DNA of 64,000 nucleotides from Nelumbo lutea (lineage: Eukaryota > Streptophyta > Magnoliopsida > Proteales > Nelumbonaceae): assembly GCA_022828595.1 (NCBI GenBank), contig JAKGHH010000003.1, forward strand, positions 11,470,934 to 11,534,933, written 5' to 3'. Shown here one piece after another: positions 1 through 12,880 of the stretch. The position numbers were made by a program, and so were the translations under genes. The notes beneath the pieces are model-generated. The model searched no databases and was not told the DNA's origin. It saw nothing but the letters and a program-made list of their open reading frames with translations. How positions within the stretch are numbered: the stretch's first letter is position 1; each line of letters opens with the position of its first letter.

Positions 1-859
1 GGGCATGTTAAAGATTTTATTCAACAATCTCTGCTAACAGTTTAAACTTTTAGGTTAAAAGGGTTTTTGACTCTAATTAGGAGGGAGTTATTTACTGCCC
101 CACGTGATTTCACATGGTGTACTGCCCCTATCTTGAATTATGTTAGCATGTTTGGGAGACCCTATGTTCGGTCGAGCTGGGGCCAACTGGGCCCAAGTCT
201 AGGAGCTTGGAGAATCAATCCCCAATACTTTGTTATTACAAGGGCAGAATACAAATTCATTAGGTCGGGTCTGACTCCCAAGTCCAAAATCCAAACCAAG
301 TTGCAGCCTTTATTATTAGCAAATGCAAGGACAGGCATAAAAGGCCCATATAATAAATGGTAAGAGGAAGTGGAACAGAGTGTATTGGTGATTGATCAGA
401 TATTCCAAACTGATGATAGAGTCTTCAAGAAAGGAACAAGCAAACCGCCATGGAACATCATATGGAGAGGCTAGGGCTATGAATGGATCGAATGTAGGTA
501 GATTTAAATTTATTTATTTATTTTATATTCGGATTCAAGTCAGATTTATTCCGGATTTAAATAAAATTGAGGTTGAGAAGAATATATATGAGCATGTATA
601 TTTAAATGGGAGAGGCTTCAGCGTTCACAAGACCCACTGTTCGTACAGCCTTTTTGCCGCCCTTAATTGGGAATATCTCTGTAATTGTATGCTTTTTTTT
701 ATGGGGAGATATTTCCGATGCAATAGTGCAATAGACCGTGCCAATTATGTGAGCATGGTCTTGTGAGGACAAAATCTGATTTCTTTAAATAGATTTGAAT
801 GAGATATGGATAAATATAAGGTAGAGTTTAATTATAAATAGATCAAATTCAGATTATCC

Positions 860-981
860 TTCCCAACCCAACTCCTCTCCCCTTCCTACTACTCCCATTA
901 AGCCATGTCACCATTCCCAACCCAACTCCTCTCCCCTTCCTACTACTCCCATTAAGCCATGTCACCATTCCCAACCCAACT
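860..981. repeat. 54-bp tandem repeat, about 2.3 copies
   Basis: The pyrimidine-rich unit starting TTCCCAACCCAACTCC occurs at 860, 914 and 968. The first two units are essentially identical and the third is cut short after CCCAACT. No coding potential. Near-identity of the copies implies a recent duplication. Confidence 0.9.
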
Positions 982-1640
982 GTATAGAATCTCTCTTCTA
1001 AAGTATCATCTCTAAGCCATTAGGAAGTATCATGTTACTCCACTTCCCAATCAATTCCTAAAATATTTCCCCCAAATTTTTCATATTAATTAATAAATAG
1101 TTAAATATGGTTAATATTAATCCAATCCATATTCAATGAGTATTAAATAATGTTATTACCAAAAGTTAATATATATGGTTAGTAAATTATCAAAAATTAA
1201 ATTTCTAAATAGTATAGTTAGTAAATTACCAAAACAAAAATTGTTATTAATTAACTCATCATTACTTTTTAAAGTATTTTGGGCAAATACTGTTATATTC
1301 ATGTTAATTAACAACATCTTATAGAAATTGAAGACTCTTTAACTAATTTCTATATGATTGAGAATTATATTTAATAATTATCAAAAAGTATAAAATTTTA
1401 GTTATTGCTATTATTATAGTTAATAATCGAATGCAGATGGGGGAATAAAGTATTATAGTGTTGGAAAATGAAATTATTAAATAATTTATATTGGAAAATA
1501 AAAGATAAATTAGTGTAATTTTGCTAGTAAACTACCTAATAAAAATAAACATTTAATAACAATTTAAAATAATTTTCAATAAATCTTCATAATTACACAA
1601 ATGTAATAAAATTTCATAAAATAGCATCTTAGAAATTAAA

Positions 1641-1642
<2 letters not shown>

Positions 1643-1672
<30 letters not shown>
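1643..1672. repeat. (AT)n microsatellite
   Basis: About 15 perfect AT dinucleotides in AT-rich intergenic DNA. Confidence 0.95.
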
Positions 1673-1675
<3 letters not shown>

Positions 1676-3139
1676 AAAGTTTATTCAAAATGTATTAAAT
1701 AATTATTGGAATATTTTGGAAATTTTAGGAAAATTTATTACATTTAATAGATTTTGGAAAACTATTGAAAATTTATGTAATTTTCATTGTAAATTATTAA
1801 AGATAAATGAGTATGGGAAAGGGAAAGTTGTAATTTGAACCAATAATTACACAATTTATTAAGATAATTAGTATAATATTGTAAAAATGAAGTTTATTGA
1901 TTAGCTTATATTAGAAAATATAAGATAAATTAGTGTAATTCTATAAGTAAACTATTTTAAAAAATACAAATGTAATAATTTTCCAAAATTTTCATAAAAT
2001 TACATTTTTGAAAATTAAAGACAATTTAGTGTATCAAAATTTACCATGTTACTAATACTCAATATATCCTTTTTGATCATTTTGTTCATCAAAATGATTA
2101 TTGGGTTGACAGGGAATGGGTGTCCTGCCTTCCTGCCTTGAACTTGCTTGACACTAGGGATGGGGGGTGGAATTCAAGGGTTCCCCATGCTTGATGTGGA
2201 GTAGGTGCCTTGCCCTGAACTAACCCAACGCTGAGGATGAGACGGGGAAATTCAATGATTTCTTGTCCCTAATGGGGAGTGAGTGACTTGCCTAACACTA
2301 GGGATAGGGCAGAGATGGGGTGGAGTGTCTTGACTACAGGGTGGGGCTAGGGATGTGGTACCCTACCTCGTTTCAATTCATATTAATTGTTAATTATTAG
2401 TGAAATTAATAAAAATGTTAGATTTTATAATTATTTTTATTTATTTAAAGTCAATCAAAAATTCATTTAAAAATAATGAAAATAATAACAATTATTAAAA
2501 TTGCTACAAATGATTAATAAAATTAAATTTATTAAAAATATTTGTTCATATTAAATTAACAATAATTATTTTCTATAAATCAATGTTAAACGAAAATATA
2601 ATTATTAAAATTTTAAATATTAACAATAACTTTGAATACTTTAATTAATTAACAATAAATTTTGATTATTAATTTATCAATTAATTAATAATAAATAAAA
2701 TTATTCAATGCTTCAGATTTCCCGTCGTCGCATGGGTCTCTGCTACAGCCAAACTTGTGTGGCTTAGTTTTGCTATTAAGTAGCAAAGAGAAAACCTTTA
2801 TATTGACGTTCCCGTATGATATGAATTGAAGTGTTCAAAAACGAATTCCATTCTTTGAAGTAAGGTTGGCATTTCCATTTTCAGCCCAAACGCAACAATA
2901 ATCAAGACAATTTTCACTCAAACATATGCTGTTCTTCTCTGTTTTATCCATTTCTCAAAACTTAAAAACAGAATCAAGTACTATCACCCCCCGCAAAAAA
3001 AAAAAAAAAAAAAAAAGTATTAGCTAAAATGGAAAATATTTGAAGCAAATGGGCACCTTTCGTTGTGGGCTGGTTTCTCGGCCCAGTTTACTTTTTCTAA
3101 TCCATAAACATTTTGTGGGCACAACGCACAAAGTCGATC

Positions 3140-4142
3140 GCCGGTTCAAAACAGCATAGGGGTTACATTCTGTGATGGTTGATGCTTTCTGGGTATCGGC
3201 ATCATCGGCTCAACGCTCGCGAGTCGGCCCTCTTCAGGCTTCAGCTTCCTCACACGATGGGTTCTCTCTTGCTCTGCTAATATGCTCCTTCCTTACACCT
3301 TTAGAGCTTCTCATGCTCATGCAATTGCATTTAAAGTTCCAACTTAACTGCAGGGTATATATAGGTAGTTTTTGTTGGGTGCATTGTTCCTCACCATTTT
3401 TTATACTTTTTGATGCAGTTGCTGCTTTCGTGCTTGTGTTTGTTGAAGTTAAAGTAAATGTTTTCTTAGCTTGAAATTGTGTTGGTCTTATAGTCCAATT
3501 ATTGATTTTTTTTTCCTTCTTATGCATGTTCTCAACAAGATGAGCTTTAATCTATAGTTTTTTCCCAGTTGGTCCAAATCATCCATTCATTTTATCACCT
3601 ATGAATATGGGCTCAAAGTAATTTTGAATTTCCATTATTTTCTCTTACGTGTCTGTGTTGGTACATTTACATCAAGAAAAGCAAAAACAAGGGATATCCT
3701 CGGCTACATCTATGCATTGAGGAAGAAGCCATTTGCAGCATATAACGAATAATAAGTAATTGATTCCTGAAATAATGAAGTTGAACCTCTTAGAATCATC
3801 CAGATATTCGTTTCTAACTTTTCAGCATACAGTTAAGAACAATAAAGTAAAAGATAAATGCCTAAAAACACAGTTGTGGTATGTCTATAAGTCCAGTCTA
3901 TGGAGAAGGGTGAAGTATTCCATAATATGTGCCCCCCTTTGCAAGGAACCCTGGATTTTCCACAAGGATACAAAATTCAGGAATTATTTAGGGATGCTCC
4001 ATTGCTGCTTATGGGACAAAGAATGAGACTGCACCTTATATCAGAATCGGAAATGCAACTATGCTACGAATTGCTTTTGTTGAAATGCAATTGAATTTCC
4101 TCATGGCAGAGGTAGATGGAAATGTCTATGATATCACTGGAG
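3140..4142 (+). pseudogene. unidentified coding-like fragments (possible broken gene)
   Basis: Three stretches look protein-coding by codon character but do not join into one frame. About 3176-3340 reads with a hydrophobic start followed by FRASHAHAIAFKVP. About 3670-3750 reads KTRDILGYIYALRKKPF. About 3930-4142 reads GTLDFPQGYKIQELFRDAP and then, after a frame change near 4008, RIGNATMLRIAFVEMQLNF and MAEVDGNVYDITGG before a stop at 4140-4142. The frame change inside the third block argues for a pseudogene or a mis-seen splice junction. I do not recognise the family. It could be the 5' part of a gene whose 3' exons lie near 12.9-13.4 kb, with LINE remnants in the intervening intron, but that link is speculation. 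Confidence 0.3.
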
Positions 4143-5279
4143 GGAGATTGGACTGAAATGTTTTGTGTTTGACACTGACCAATTGGGGTGCATTTTTTGA
4201 TTCTGGTTCCCACATTCTTGGAGAAGTTGATTAGGAATTACATTTCCCTACTTGGTGTCTGGTATAATTGCCACATCTGTTAGAATTTACATTCTTGGAT
4301 AAATTAAATGCCACATCTGCTGAATAATTTCATACCTTCCAATTCCACATGTTTTGGAAGTTAGTTTCATAGCTTTATTTATCATGACTGGTGATTCATG
4401 GCTTAATTGATGTGAATCTTTTAGTGGCAGCCTCTTGAGATGGAGTAACACGTTGTGCTTGGGCCTTGTACCACTAGAGGAAAGGTAATGACATAGCATA
4501 GTTACTCCTTAACTGTTTTAACATGTGGAGCTGTGGACAACAATTTTATTTCCTCTGTTTTTTTTTTTTTTTCTTTTTTTTTGTGTGTGTGTGTGGGGGG
4601 GGGGGGGGGTATCCGTTGGTACTGCCTTATCTTTGTTTAATTCCATCTTACTGATTCTGTCCCAGGAATTTGATCTGCATTAATGAAGTAAGATTGGTGT
4701 TTATTTGACAAATATTTCACTTACCTTGTGAAGCCAATGTGACATGTAAGTTTCAGCTGTAATATATGCACACATACACATGCATACATTCATGCACATA
4801 ACTTTTTATTTGATATATACTGCCTACACTCACACAAGAGCTTCCAACTATAACTTTTTATTTGATATATACTGCATTACCGCTACAGTGCATTGGTCTG
4901 GTCTATCAACAATAGCAAATTGATGAACAGCTTCAGAAAGAACCATGTACAGATTCTAAACAGGAACCCCATCCAACTTTGTGATATTTATCATCATTTC
5001 TCTTTTCTAAGGAAAACATTGAAATGCATGATAGTTGGTCCATTTATATATCATGGTCCACATGGGATTACAATATCCATACATAGTAGGTCCCACAAAA
5101 AGAAGTGGCCCATGTATAATGAAGTAAAAGAAGGAAGAAGAGAGCGAGGTCATCTAGACTCGTTTTTTTCTTTTGCTAAGAAAATTTATTAAGAGAGAAG
5201 ATACTGGTGTTTTTGCTAATATGAAAAGAGGAAAGAAGTCTATCAATGCCTTAAAACAAAGGAATGCCAGGAAAAAAAA
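4143..5279. other. intergenic or intronic, no gene recognised
   Basis: AT-rich unique-looking sequence with a mixed poly-T/(GT)n/poly-G tract at about 4557-4609 and a 25-bp sequence (ACTTTTTATTTGATATATAC and flanks) repeated with a period of 53 bp around 4800-4876. No convincing coding frame on either strand. Confidence 0.5.
4557..4609. repeat. poly-T / (GT)n / poly-G simple-sequence tract
   Basis: A T-rich run followed by GTGTGTGT and a run of about 14 G. Low complexity, prone to length polymorphism and sequencing error. Confidence 0.9.
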
Positions 5280-5285
5280 TACACT

Positions 5286-5757
5286 ATGGTTCTGAATACA
5301 TTTGTTGATAAGGAAGTGAAGATTGGCAGGCTTTTGGGTTTTTCTTTTGTGGGCAGAGAAGCTTTTGTCAGAAGAGCCTTTGAAGAGTTCGAGAAGAGAA
5401 GGAAAGAAGAGAATTTGGAGAAAAAACCATTAGGGGAAGGGGGAGAGGCTTGGAGTGAGAAAGGACAGGAAGAAGATTTTGAGGGGGAATTAACTGCAGA
5501 TTTAAGGGGGTTTGTGGGGGATTTGGAGTTGATATTAGGAGGAAGGTGATTTTGCTTTTCAAATTGTTCAGAGTTTGGGGAGAATGTTGGGAGCTTGGAA
5601 CCTTGGTTGAGTTTCAAATATGTGTTTTCTTTTGACTAGTCTTGTAGTTTGGTGTTGGAGGTGTTGTCTTGGCACCTCTTGTGGATGTATTCAACTCTTC
5701 TTTTATTTTTAATAAAACCTTTCCTTTTATTATCAAAAAAAGAAAAAAGAAAACATA
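5286..5757 (+). mobile_element. probable LINE-derived 3' fragment with A-rich tail
   Basis: An open frame at 5286-5549 (87 residues, very charged, with a Glu/Lys/Arg-rich middle) is followed by about 190 bp that resembles the 3' untranslated region of plant LINEs: a T-rich stretch, an AATAAAA signal near 5710 and an A-rich tail at 5735-5757. I cannot match the protein to a LINE domain, so the call rests on the 3' end architecture. It could instead be a processed-transcript insertion. No target-site duplication was found. Confidence 0.35.
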
Positions 5758-8468
5758 AGGCGACTGATCTGGCAAGGAGACCTAGAAAACAACTTTCTTC
5801 CCGAGATTGCTTCTAACAAGTGAATCTATGGTCTAGTTAGCAAACCTAGCAACCTTGTTGAACAATATGTTCAGACTAGAGGCTAACAATCATCTAGACC
5901 AAGATAAAAATCTTTAAGTAGCAGTTCATATTTGGATTGATCTGGACTACTTATCTGTCCATGACTTCTAGTTTGAAGAGGGCAATGCAATTTATTGCTG
6001 TAAAACTATATCAGCACATTTAGACCAGATTCTGGGTACAAAGAGAATTTTAGTTACAGTGACCAAAAAATGCAAAGATTATTAAGCAAGAATTATTATT
6101 AAATTATTCTTGAGCAAGAAATATTATTATCTTGAGGATTATATGGGCAGATTTAGATGAAAATGTGAAAGGAGGTAGTTAGTAAACCATGACCTTGTTG
6201 ATAGATTGGTATCTGAAATTTAGAGAGGAGCAATAAGGATTTGGTGGTGCAATTTTTCTTCTTATCATTATCCAACTTCCAAGTAAAACTTTTTGGGAAA
6301 GGCTTACTCCTGTTACATGTTCCATCTGAATCCCGAAGTGGTTACTTGGTGGTTCTGAAAGCTGAAGTTCCTTTAAAATCTTCCTATCTTTCTTCTACCC
6401 TTACATATGGGACTGTATGCCCCTAAGATGGAATAGCTTTCTGTATTTTATGCAAGGGATTTTTCACTGTTTGGATTCCAGTTGATCAGTTGTTTGCTGT
6501 AATTTCATTGGTACTTCCTTAATTTTTATGAAAACCAATTGGGGTTATGCTCATATACTTTAGTAAACCCAGTGGATGGCCAACAAATTCCTGGATCTGT
6601 GGAAATACTATGTCAAGCAGATTTTCTTTGACTACACTGAAGTTGGATGAAGTCAAATAGCATGGTTATGGAATCTCTGTCATTTGCATCGCTTGTGTAG
6701 AATCGGTTTTTTGTTTGACTCAATTATGTGACCTTTATTAGTTGCCTTATTACTATCTATTTGACTTTTGATATTTACCTATATGTCCATTTTGTTTCCC
6801 TTTTGAACACATTGTCTGGTTAAATACTAATTATATATACCTTCTTAAACTCAACTTTATTACAACCATTTGGATTTAATATTGAAACGTTAGTTCTATC
6901 AAGTGCAGCACTCTGGATGATTTCTCTAAGGTTCAGTTTTCTTGATCCCATAATTCTTTGAAATCTTAGCCATTATGGGAAACATGGATATGACTGTCCA
7001 TTTTCTAAAATTCTAGACAAAGATACAAGTACAGTTATCCCATGTTATGTGCTTATATCATGTGTTTATATCTAGCTTTTGAAGCTAAATGTCATTTCTC
7101 AAGACTATGGCTTTCCAAATTTAATTAAATTTCTGACATATGCTCATGTTTTTATAGAATAATTTGTTAATATACTATTTTACATATTTTAACAGTGGTA
7201 ATGCTATTGAGTACTTCAAAAATATCCATGCAATATCCAGTATTGTATCTGATAAGTATCTGGTACACTAGGCATGTACAGGTATTAGGGTATCGTAGAA
7301 TCTTTAGTGTTTTTTCTGAGATTCCTGGGCTTGCTTCACCCAAATTTAGATATTAGTTGGATAATGGGTGCAGAATTTTGGTTTTTTCAAAGTCATTATT
7401 TTTTTTTTTTTGTTTTTTTCTTAGTATTGACACGATAAAAAAAAACCATGGTAATCTCAATGTTATTTCCTTTTATGTTCCCATAGGTTAGAATCAGATG
7501 CATCAAACTTGTTATTATGCTGATGTTGATACAATGGATAAAAAAATTCAAAAATAGGTACAAATTTTGAATTGCTTACTAACACCCAAAGAAAAAGGGA
7601 AATAAAAGAAAGAAGAGAAAATTCTATGCATGCACTTGTCATTACATATTATGATAAAAGCTTTAAGCTCCTGTATTAATGTAACTTAAAATGTTGACAA
7701 CATGATAAATTCCTACTTACATGTGTCACTTAGATTGTTCAGACTGTGATAAGTTTTGAATTGTGTGTTTTCTTCTCTGTATTTTATATGTAAGTATTAT
7801 GTATGGTTTTTATGCGTAAAATCCATGTTAAAGAGCCTTGGTTTGGGTATGCATAGAAATCCAATCTTTCTCAACAACTCATTAGAGCGTTGTTCCATTA
7901 GAGGGTACAACAAGAATCCTGTTTCACCACTCCACTCTAATAATGTCACATTTTCATAACTGTAAGAACCAGATCTGTTTATCCAAAATCCTTTTCATAA
8001 TAAATTAAAGAGAATATAATTAAAATATAAAAAAGATTATATCATAAAGTAAAAGTTTATAAGGATCAGGTCAGAAAATCAAATAGATGGAAGATAATTG
8101 AGGTTCTTAGTTTGGAAGTTTGATCAATTGTCATTTCTCTTGGTATTCTTGTTGTTTCCTCTTTAATTGTAATTTGTAATTAAGATGTGTTGTTTGTGGG
8201 GTTAGGGTTTGCTATATAAGAGCACCAAGGATTTTTTTAAGCATTTTTCTCAATACTCCTTTATGTTCTATCTTTTAAGATATATATATATATATATATA
8301 TATATTGTAAAAACTATACTAAGAATGTTGAGATCACTCAAAGTAGAAACTTAAGAAGATGAAAAGCACACACATCTTCAAAATTTGGGTGGGCCATCAC
8401 CCAATGCAAAATAAGATTTCCAATATTAGCATATAACCTTTTGCTCTCATGCTTTTTATCAAAATTCT

Positions 8469-8523
<55 letters not shown>

Positions 8524-8974
8524 CTCTCTCTCTAAATTCCCAACACACTGAAGAGTGCCCCGAAAAAGTGTTTCCTTCTTATTACCTAAAAAAATGGCCA
8601 AGCAAAGAATAAATACCTCACGGGGACAAATAGGCCTGAAAACTGGTTTTCTAAACAGAGAAAAGAATTAGTTAAAAATAAATTCAGCAATTTTGCAAGA
8701 TATCAATATATGTACAACATCTTTTCTATTATTGCACATAAAACAAAAAATTGTTCCTCAACCGTTTACTTTTTAAATGATAAATGGTTCTACCAAAAAT
8801 CTTGGGTTGCATGGACTCACTAAGATGGGTCAACCAACTGGGTATGGATATTGGTACATAGGCACACTGCACATTGGACATAAAGTCTTTAATTTCCGGT
8901 TAGGCAAGCATGCTATATTTAAAACTATGCTAAGTAGAAACTTCAAAATCCTTCTATAATGTGTTGACTTCTGG
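5758..8974. other. intergenic or intronic, no gene recognised
   Basis: AT-rich sequence without convincing exons on either strand. It holds an (AT)n tract at 8281-8306 and a compound (CT)n/(TCTA)n microsatellite at 8467-8533. If the coding-like blocks at 3.1-4.1 and 12.9-13.4 kb belong to one gene, this would be intron. Confidence 0.5.
8467..8533. repeat. compound (CT)n-(TCTA)n-(CT)n microsatellite
   Basis: Roughly 13 CT units, six to seven TCTA units, then CT again. A simple-sequence locus. Confidence 0.95.
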
Positions 8975-10124
8975 GACAACTAACTCCCCTTCCCCTCATA
9001 GGAAGATTTGGCTTTCTGCTTTCCCCCCCAGAATTTGCTTCTTTGTTTGGGAGGCTTCTTGTGGAAGATTAATACTTGTGATATGATTTTAAGAAAGAGA
9101 AAAGGACACCTTTATGTGGCTCCTCATATCTGTGTTATATGTGTATGAAAGATGGGGAGTCTTGTGGCCACCTTCTGATTAACTGTGAAGTAGCCAGAAG
9201 CCTGTGGCAATTCTTTTTGGACACCTTCTACAGAGGCAGATTTCACTGGACCTCTCCTAACTCAGTGTCTGACCTTCTTTTACAATGGCCTGGATGTACG
9301 TCAAGTAAAAGAGGTGCTCTCTATGGAAAGGCGATCATGCATGCAGTTTTCTGGTGCATTTGGGAGGAGTGCGACAAAAGAATTTTTGAAGATAAAATAC
9401 TCTTCCCTGGATGAGTTAAAAGGAAGGGTGCTTTTTCGCATTAACTCCTGGATGAAGGTTTCTAGTATGTCCAGGGGCATTTCTATGGGAGACGTAGAAA
9501 GAAATTTGGGGCTTGTTCTGAGTTCCTCGAGTTTAGATAGAGCTCACACAGTTCCTGTGACCCCGAAACCCCCTACAGATTTTGTTCTCCAGTTTGATGG
9601 CAGTTGCTTAAGTAGACTTAACCACAGAGGTCAGGCAGGAATAGGTGGCAGAACTCTCACTTAATTAGGAACTCAAGTTTGGGCCTATAGTGGACCCATT
9701 GAAGAGGCTGAAGCTGTTGAAGCTGAGGTGCAGGCCTTACTGATGGGGCTGAGGTGCGTAAAATCCCTGAATATTTCTTCAGTGGTGGTGGAAGGAGATT
9801 CAAAGGTGGTAATAAGCTGGATGTTAAATCAGGAGGAGGGACCTTGGAGATTCTCTCATCAAGTCAATGAAATCAGGGTTATCCAATTGCAGCTTCACTG
9901 TGTCTTCAGGTGGATTCCAAGGAATTTGAACTCAATAGCAGATGCTCTTGCTAAATCTGGGGTGGGCAGGGATTTTTTGTACAGCAATATAGAGCTTCCT
10001 TTTTAATGAGTAGGGAAGGCTTTTTGGTTTTTGTTTAGTTCCTGATTGATGTATCTCTTATTTATCCTGTATATCCCTCCCCTTTCTTTTAATGAAAGTT
10101 GCCTTTTCTAAAAAAAAAAAAAAG
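8975..10124 (+). mobile_element. 5'-truncated LINE (non-LTR retrotransposon) with zf-RVT and RNase H remnants
   Basis: The 5' part encodes a plant LINE zinc-binding reverse-transcriptase domain (zf-RVT): FFVWEAS, then after frame changes GHLLINCEVARSLWQFF and AVFWCIWEE (9030-9400). Next comes an RNase H-like domain in one frame (9314-10006): FDGSCLSR with the first acidic residue, EAEVQALLMGLR, EGDSKVVISW, and ADALAKSG with the last Asp. A stop codon at 9662-9664 interrupts the RNase H frame, and at least two frameshifts break the zf-RVT part. A stretch containing GAAAGTTGCC and a poly-A run at 10111-10123 mark the 3' end. The reverse transcriptase and endonuclease are missing, so this copy is dead. 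The 5' boundary is approximate; no target-site duplication was found. Confidence 0.85.
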
Positions 10125-10905
10125 GCATTGTACCTCTGCCTAACATATATTTAAAAATCTGTGTTTTGCGCTATTAATATCCAATATAAGTAGCATCAGC
10201 AATAAAAGAGGAGCAACAAAAAAGCTAGTACTCAAAAGTAATAATTATGCACTAGAAATCAATAGTGTCAGGTTAAAGAGACACTTGATCACACATTGGA
10301 TGTATTCAAGTTTCAATTTATAAAACAGAAATGCTAATCATACACACCCATGGAGCGTTTAGCCCTTACAACACCTCCTAAATAAGATGTTTGTCCTCTC
10401 TAGTTCAACAATACCAAGGACTCCCTCACCCTCCCTTTCCAGGCAGGACAGGTGTCTTATGTAGGGGGTATTGTAAGTGCTACACAATCATAAAGCATGT
10501 GATATTAGTATTCCACTTTCTAAAATGCAGCAGATTCTAACACTGTAAGTATTTCTATTTGGTGAGTATCAAAATGAAGGAGCCAGTACCTGTGTCTCAG
10601 TGTCTAATACTGAACAGAATCTGATACATCATCTTGAGAAAAGCTGAATTGCAGATATGGTTGATTGCATACATTGGAAATATCAGAAATTTTTATAACA
10701 TAACTTAAGAATGCAAATAGAATCAGATTATTTATGTGCAAAAAAATTATATGCATGGTATAAAAGTCAGTTGAAAAGCAACTAATATATAGAAAAAAAA
10801 TAAGTTTTTTTTGTCTATTATGTCAACCTACGAAAACCTGAATTGCAGTTACAGTTACAATTATTTCAACCTAAGAAAACCTGAACTGCAAAATTTGAGA
10901 TTAAG
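10125..10905. other. spacer between two LINE remnants, no gene recognised
   Basis: AT-rich. A short imperfect duplication (CAACCTAMGAAAACCTGAA) occurs at about 10825 and 10868, immediately upstream of the second LINE remnant. No coding frame is supported. Confidence 0.5.
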
Positions 10906-11680
10906 GAGATGGGGTGAGAATCCAGAAACAATATCCAGACCTATGGGACTTCTATTTGGAAGGGCATTGAAAAGGTTTATCCAGCGTCTAATAGGGGAAT
11001 TTAGTATAAGGTTCGTAAAGGGGATAGAATTTGATTTTGGATTGACAGGTAGTGCAGCCTGTGACCTAGTGTTCTAATTGCAGAAAAGAATTCAGAGCAT
11101 TCCACCTGAAGTGGGACACCTGGATTCGAGTAGATGGTGGTGGGAGAAAAGTGGGGCTTTCATTGTAAAGTCATTCTACAATAATCTCTTTCAAGAGGTA
11201 AACTATGAGTTTCCAGCAAATAGAATTTGGTCTTCTGGTGCTACTTCAAAGATCAAGTTTATTGTCTGGACTGCAGTACTAGGAAAGTGCTTATCTCATG
11301 ACAAACTCTTAAGCAGGGGAATGATGTGGATCAGGTGGGATGTGTATTTTGCACAAAGATGCTGGAATCTGCAAATGACATTTTTTTTCATTGCCCACAT
11401 GCAACAGAAGTGTGGAGGACTGTTCTGAATACTTTCGGGTGGACTGGGTGCTTCCCTCAGTCCATTCAAGGTTTTCTTTTGGGTTGGCAGATCCATGGTT
11501 TGAGCAAAAGGGGAGGGTGATATGGGGGTTGATTACATTGGCAGTGTTTTGGTGCATATGGAAGGATAGAAATGCTGTGACATTTGAAAAATCCAGCAAG
11601 TATTCCTTCAGATTTGATAGGGAGTATCAAAAGGAAGCTTTGGTGTGCAGCGAATAAGGAGTTTAGAGGCCTGGCTTATA
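10906..11680 (+). mobile_element. second LINE remnant, zf-RVT region, frameshifted
   Basis: About 10930-11050 reads IWKGIEKVYPAS and VRKGDRI with FWIDR, the usual plant LINE block between reverse transcriptase and the zinc domain, but with in-frame stops. The stretch 11078-11320 continues with WWWEKSGAFIVKSFYNNLF, SKIKFIVWTAVLGKC and DKLLSRGMMW. After a frame change near 11326 the zf-RVT motif appears as CVFCTKMLESANDIFFHCPH, followed by VFWCIWKDRNAVTFE at 11545-11590. The RNase H domain is absent. It differs in sequence from the 9-kb copy, so it is a separate insertion or family rather than a tandem duplicate. Confidence 0.8.
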
Positions 11681-12880
11681 ATCAGTTTTTTGACACTCTT
11701 ATGCAGATCTGACAAGGATGTTTTGATCAAAAGATATCTTGCTAACGGAATTGTAAAGGTTGATTTACAGAATGGAAATACATGGCATACATGTATAGAA
11801 GGATTGTAAAAGTTTAGCTTTCTTTTTGGTTATTAATACAATACATTACTTAGGATATTCGGAAAATTAAATATTTGTATAGATTAAAGCATCAGGATGT
11901 GTCTGGCATGCAAGTATGGAATGGTACATAGACAGAGTTCAAGAAATGTTGCTCCTTACATAGATAACAACTAGATATTTTGAAATATTTCAGTCTTCAG
12001 TGGCATTTGATGGACTAGTGAAATAGCCAAAAGTTTCCAGATGCAAACTGCAGTATTCAATCAAATAATCTAATCTAATAAGTTATCCAGCTTTAACAAT
12101 TCTTTGAAGTGGAGGTTTCAAATTAAATTCTTTTTTCCAGATTGTTTTGATTTTTGTGCTCTGTATGTATGATGATGGATTTATAGGTTATACTGTCTGA
12201 TACAGCATTGTGTGATTAGTTAAGGGCTTTCCCACCCTTAAAAATATGAAATAGGGAGGTATTAAATGACATTTTTTTATATCTTTGAGATGCTACTTAA
12301 GTGTTAAAATGTAGAAGCTTAACTAAAACATAGGAGGTGATCCAAAATCTCTCATTGAGAACTATTCTGTGTGTTGGAAATACAAGTTCATGATTCTGTT
12401 TGAATAACCATTGCTTTGTGGAAGGGTATATAGATGTAAGAGTGTCTTTGGCATTCTCATTGAGAGAGACGAGACAACATATGTATTTAGTGATGGGTCA
12501 TAGCATGCCATTACTGAACTTTAATTTTTATGTGAAAAGGTCAGTTACTGCAAGAAAGGTTGTTGCCCAACATGCTGAGAACAAGGGTACCTCGCTACTG
12601 AGATTTCTGTAGTTCTTATTATATGGGTTCTGACCCTTAACCTTATAATCTTCAATTTTATTGTCAAAACAAAATGGTTTGGGCATGATTGGGCATTATG
12701 TGCCATTAATAGCTCTTTAATTCAGGATATAACCTAGCATCAGATCATCTTTTACCACAACCATTAATGGCAGTACTATAGGGGCTGGAAATTGAACTGC
12801 TCATATAAATCACTCCATTATCTTTTATCATTCTTTATGGAGTGCCTTCACATGTTTTTTCTTATACTTGTTTTTTTCAG
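11681..12880. other. intergenic or intronic, no gene recognised
   Basis: AT-rich sequence with short unsupported open frames only. No repeat with definable ends was seen. Confidence 0.5.

Larger units (their letters stand above)
1..3100. other. AT-rich intergenic region, no gene recognised
   Basis: No reading frame here has plant exon character or a motif I recognise; the short open frames near 67-766 are low complexity or lack splice context. Contents: a 54-bp tandem repeat at 860-981, an (AT)n tract at 1643-1672, a GC-richer block at 2100-2370 with repeated 'ACTAGGGAT' motifs inside otherwise AT-rich DNA, and a poly-A run at 2995-3017. The GC-rich ends and AT-rich cores suggest decayed transposons, but I could not define ends. 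Confidence 0.6.

Noticed and set aside
5243..5617. 124-codon minus-strand frame opposite the charged ORF at 5.3 kb
   Set aside because: Proline/serine-rich shadow of the plus-strand purine-rich stretch, without domain or start context.
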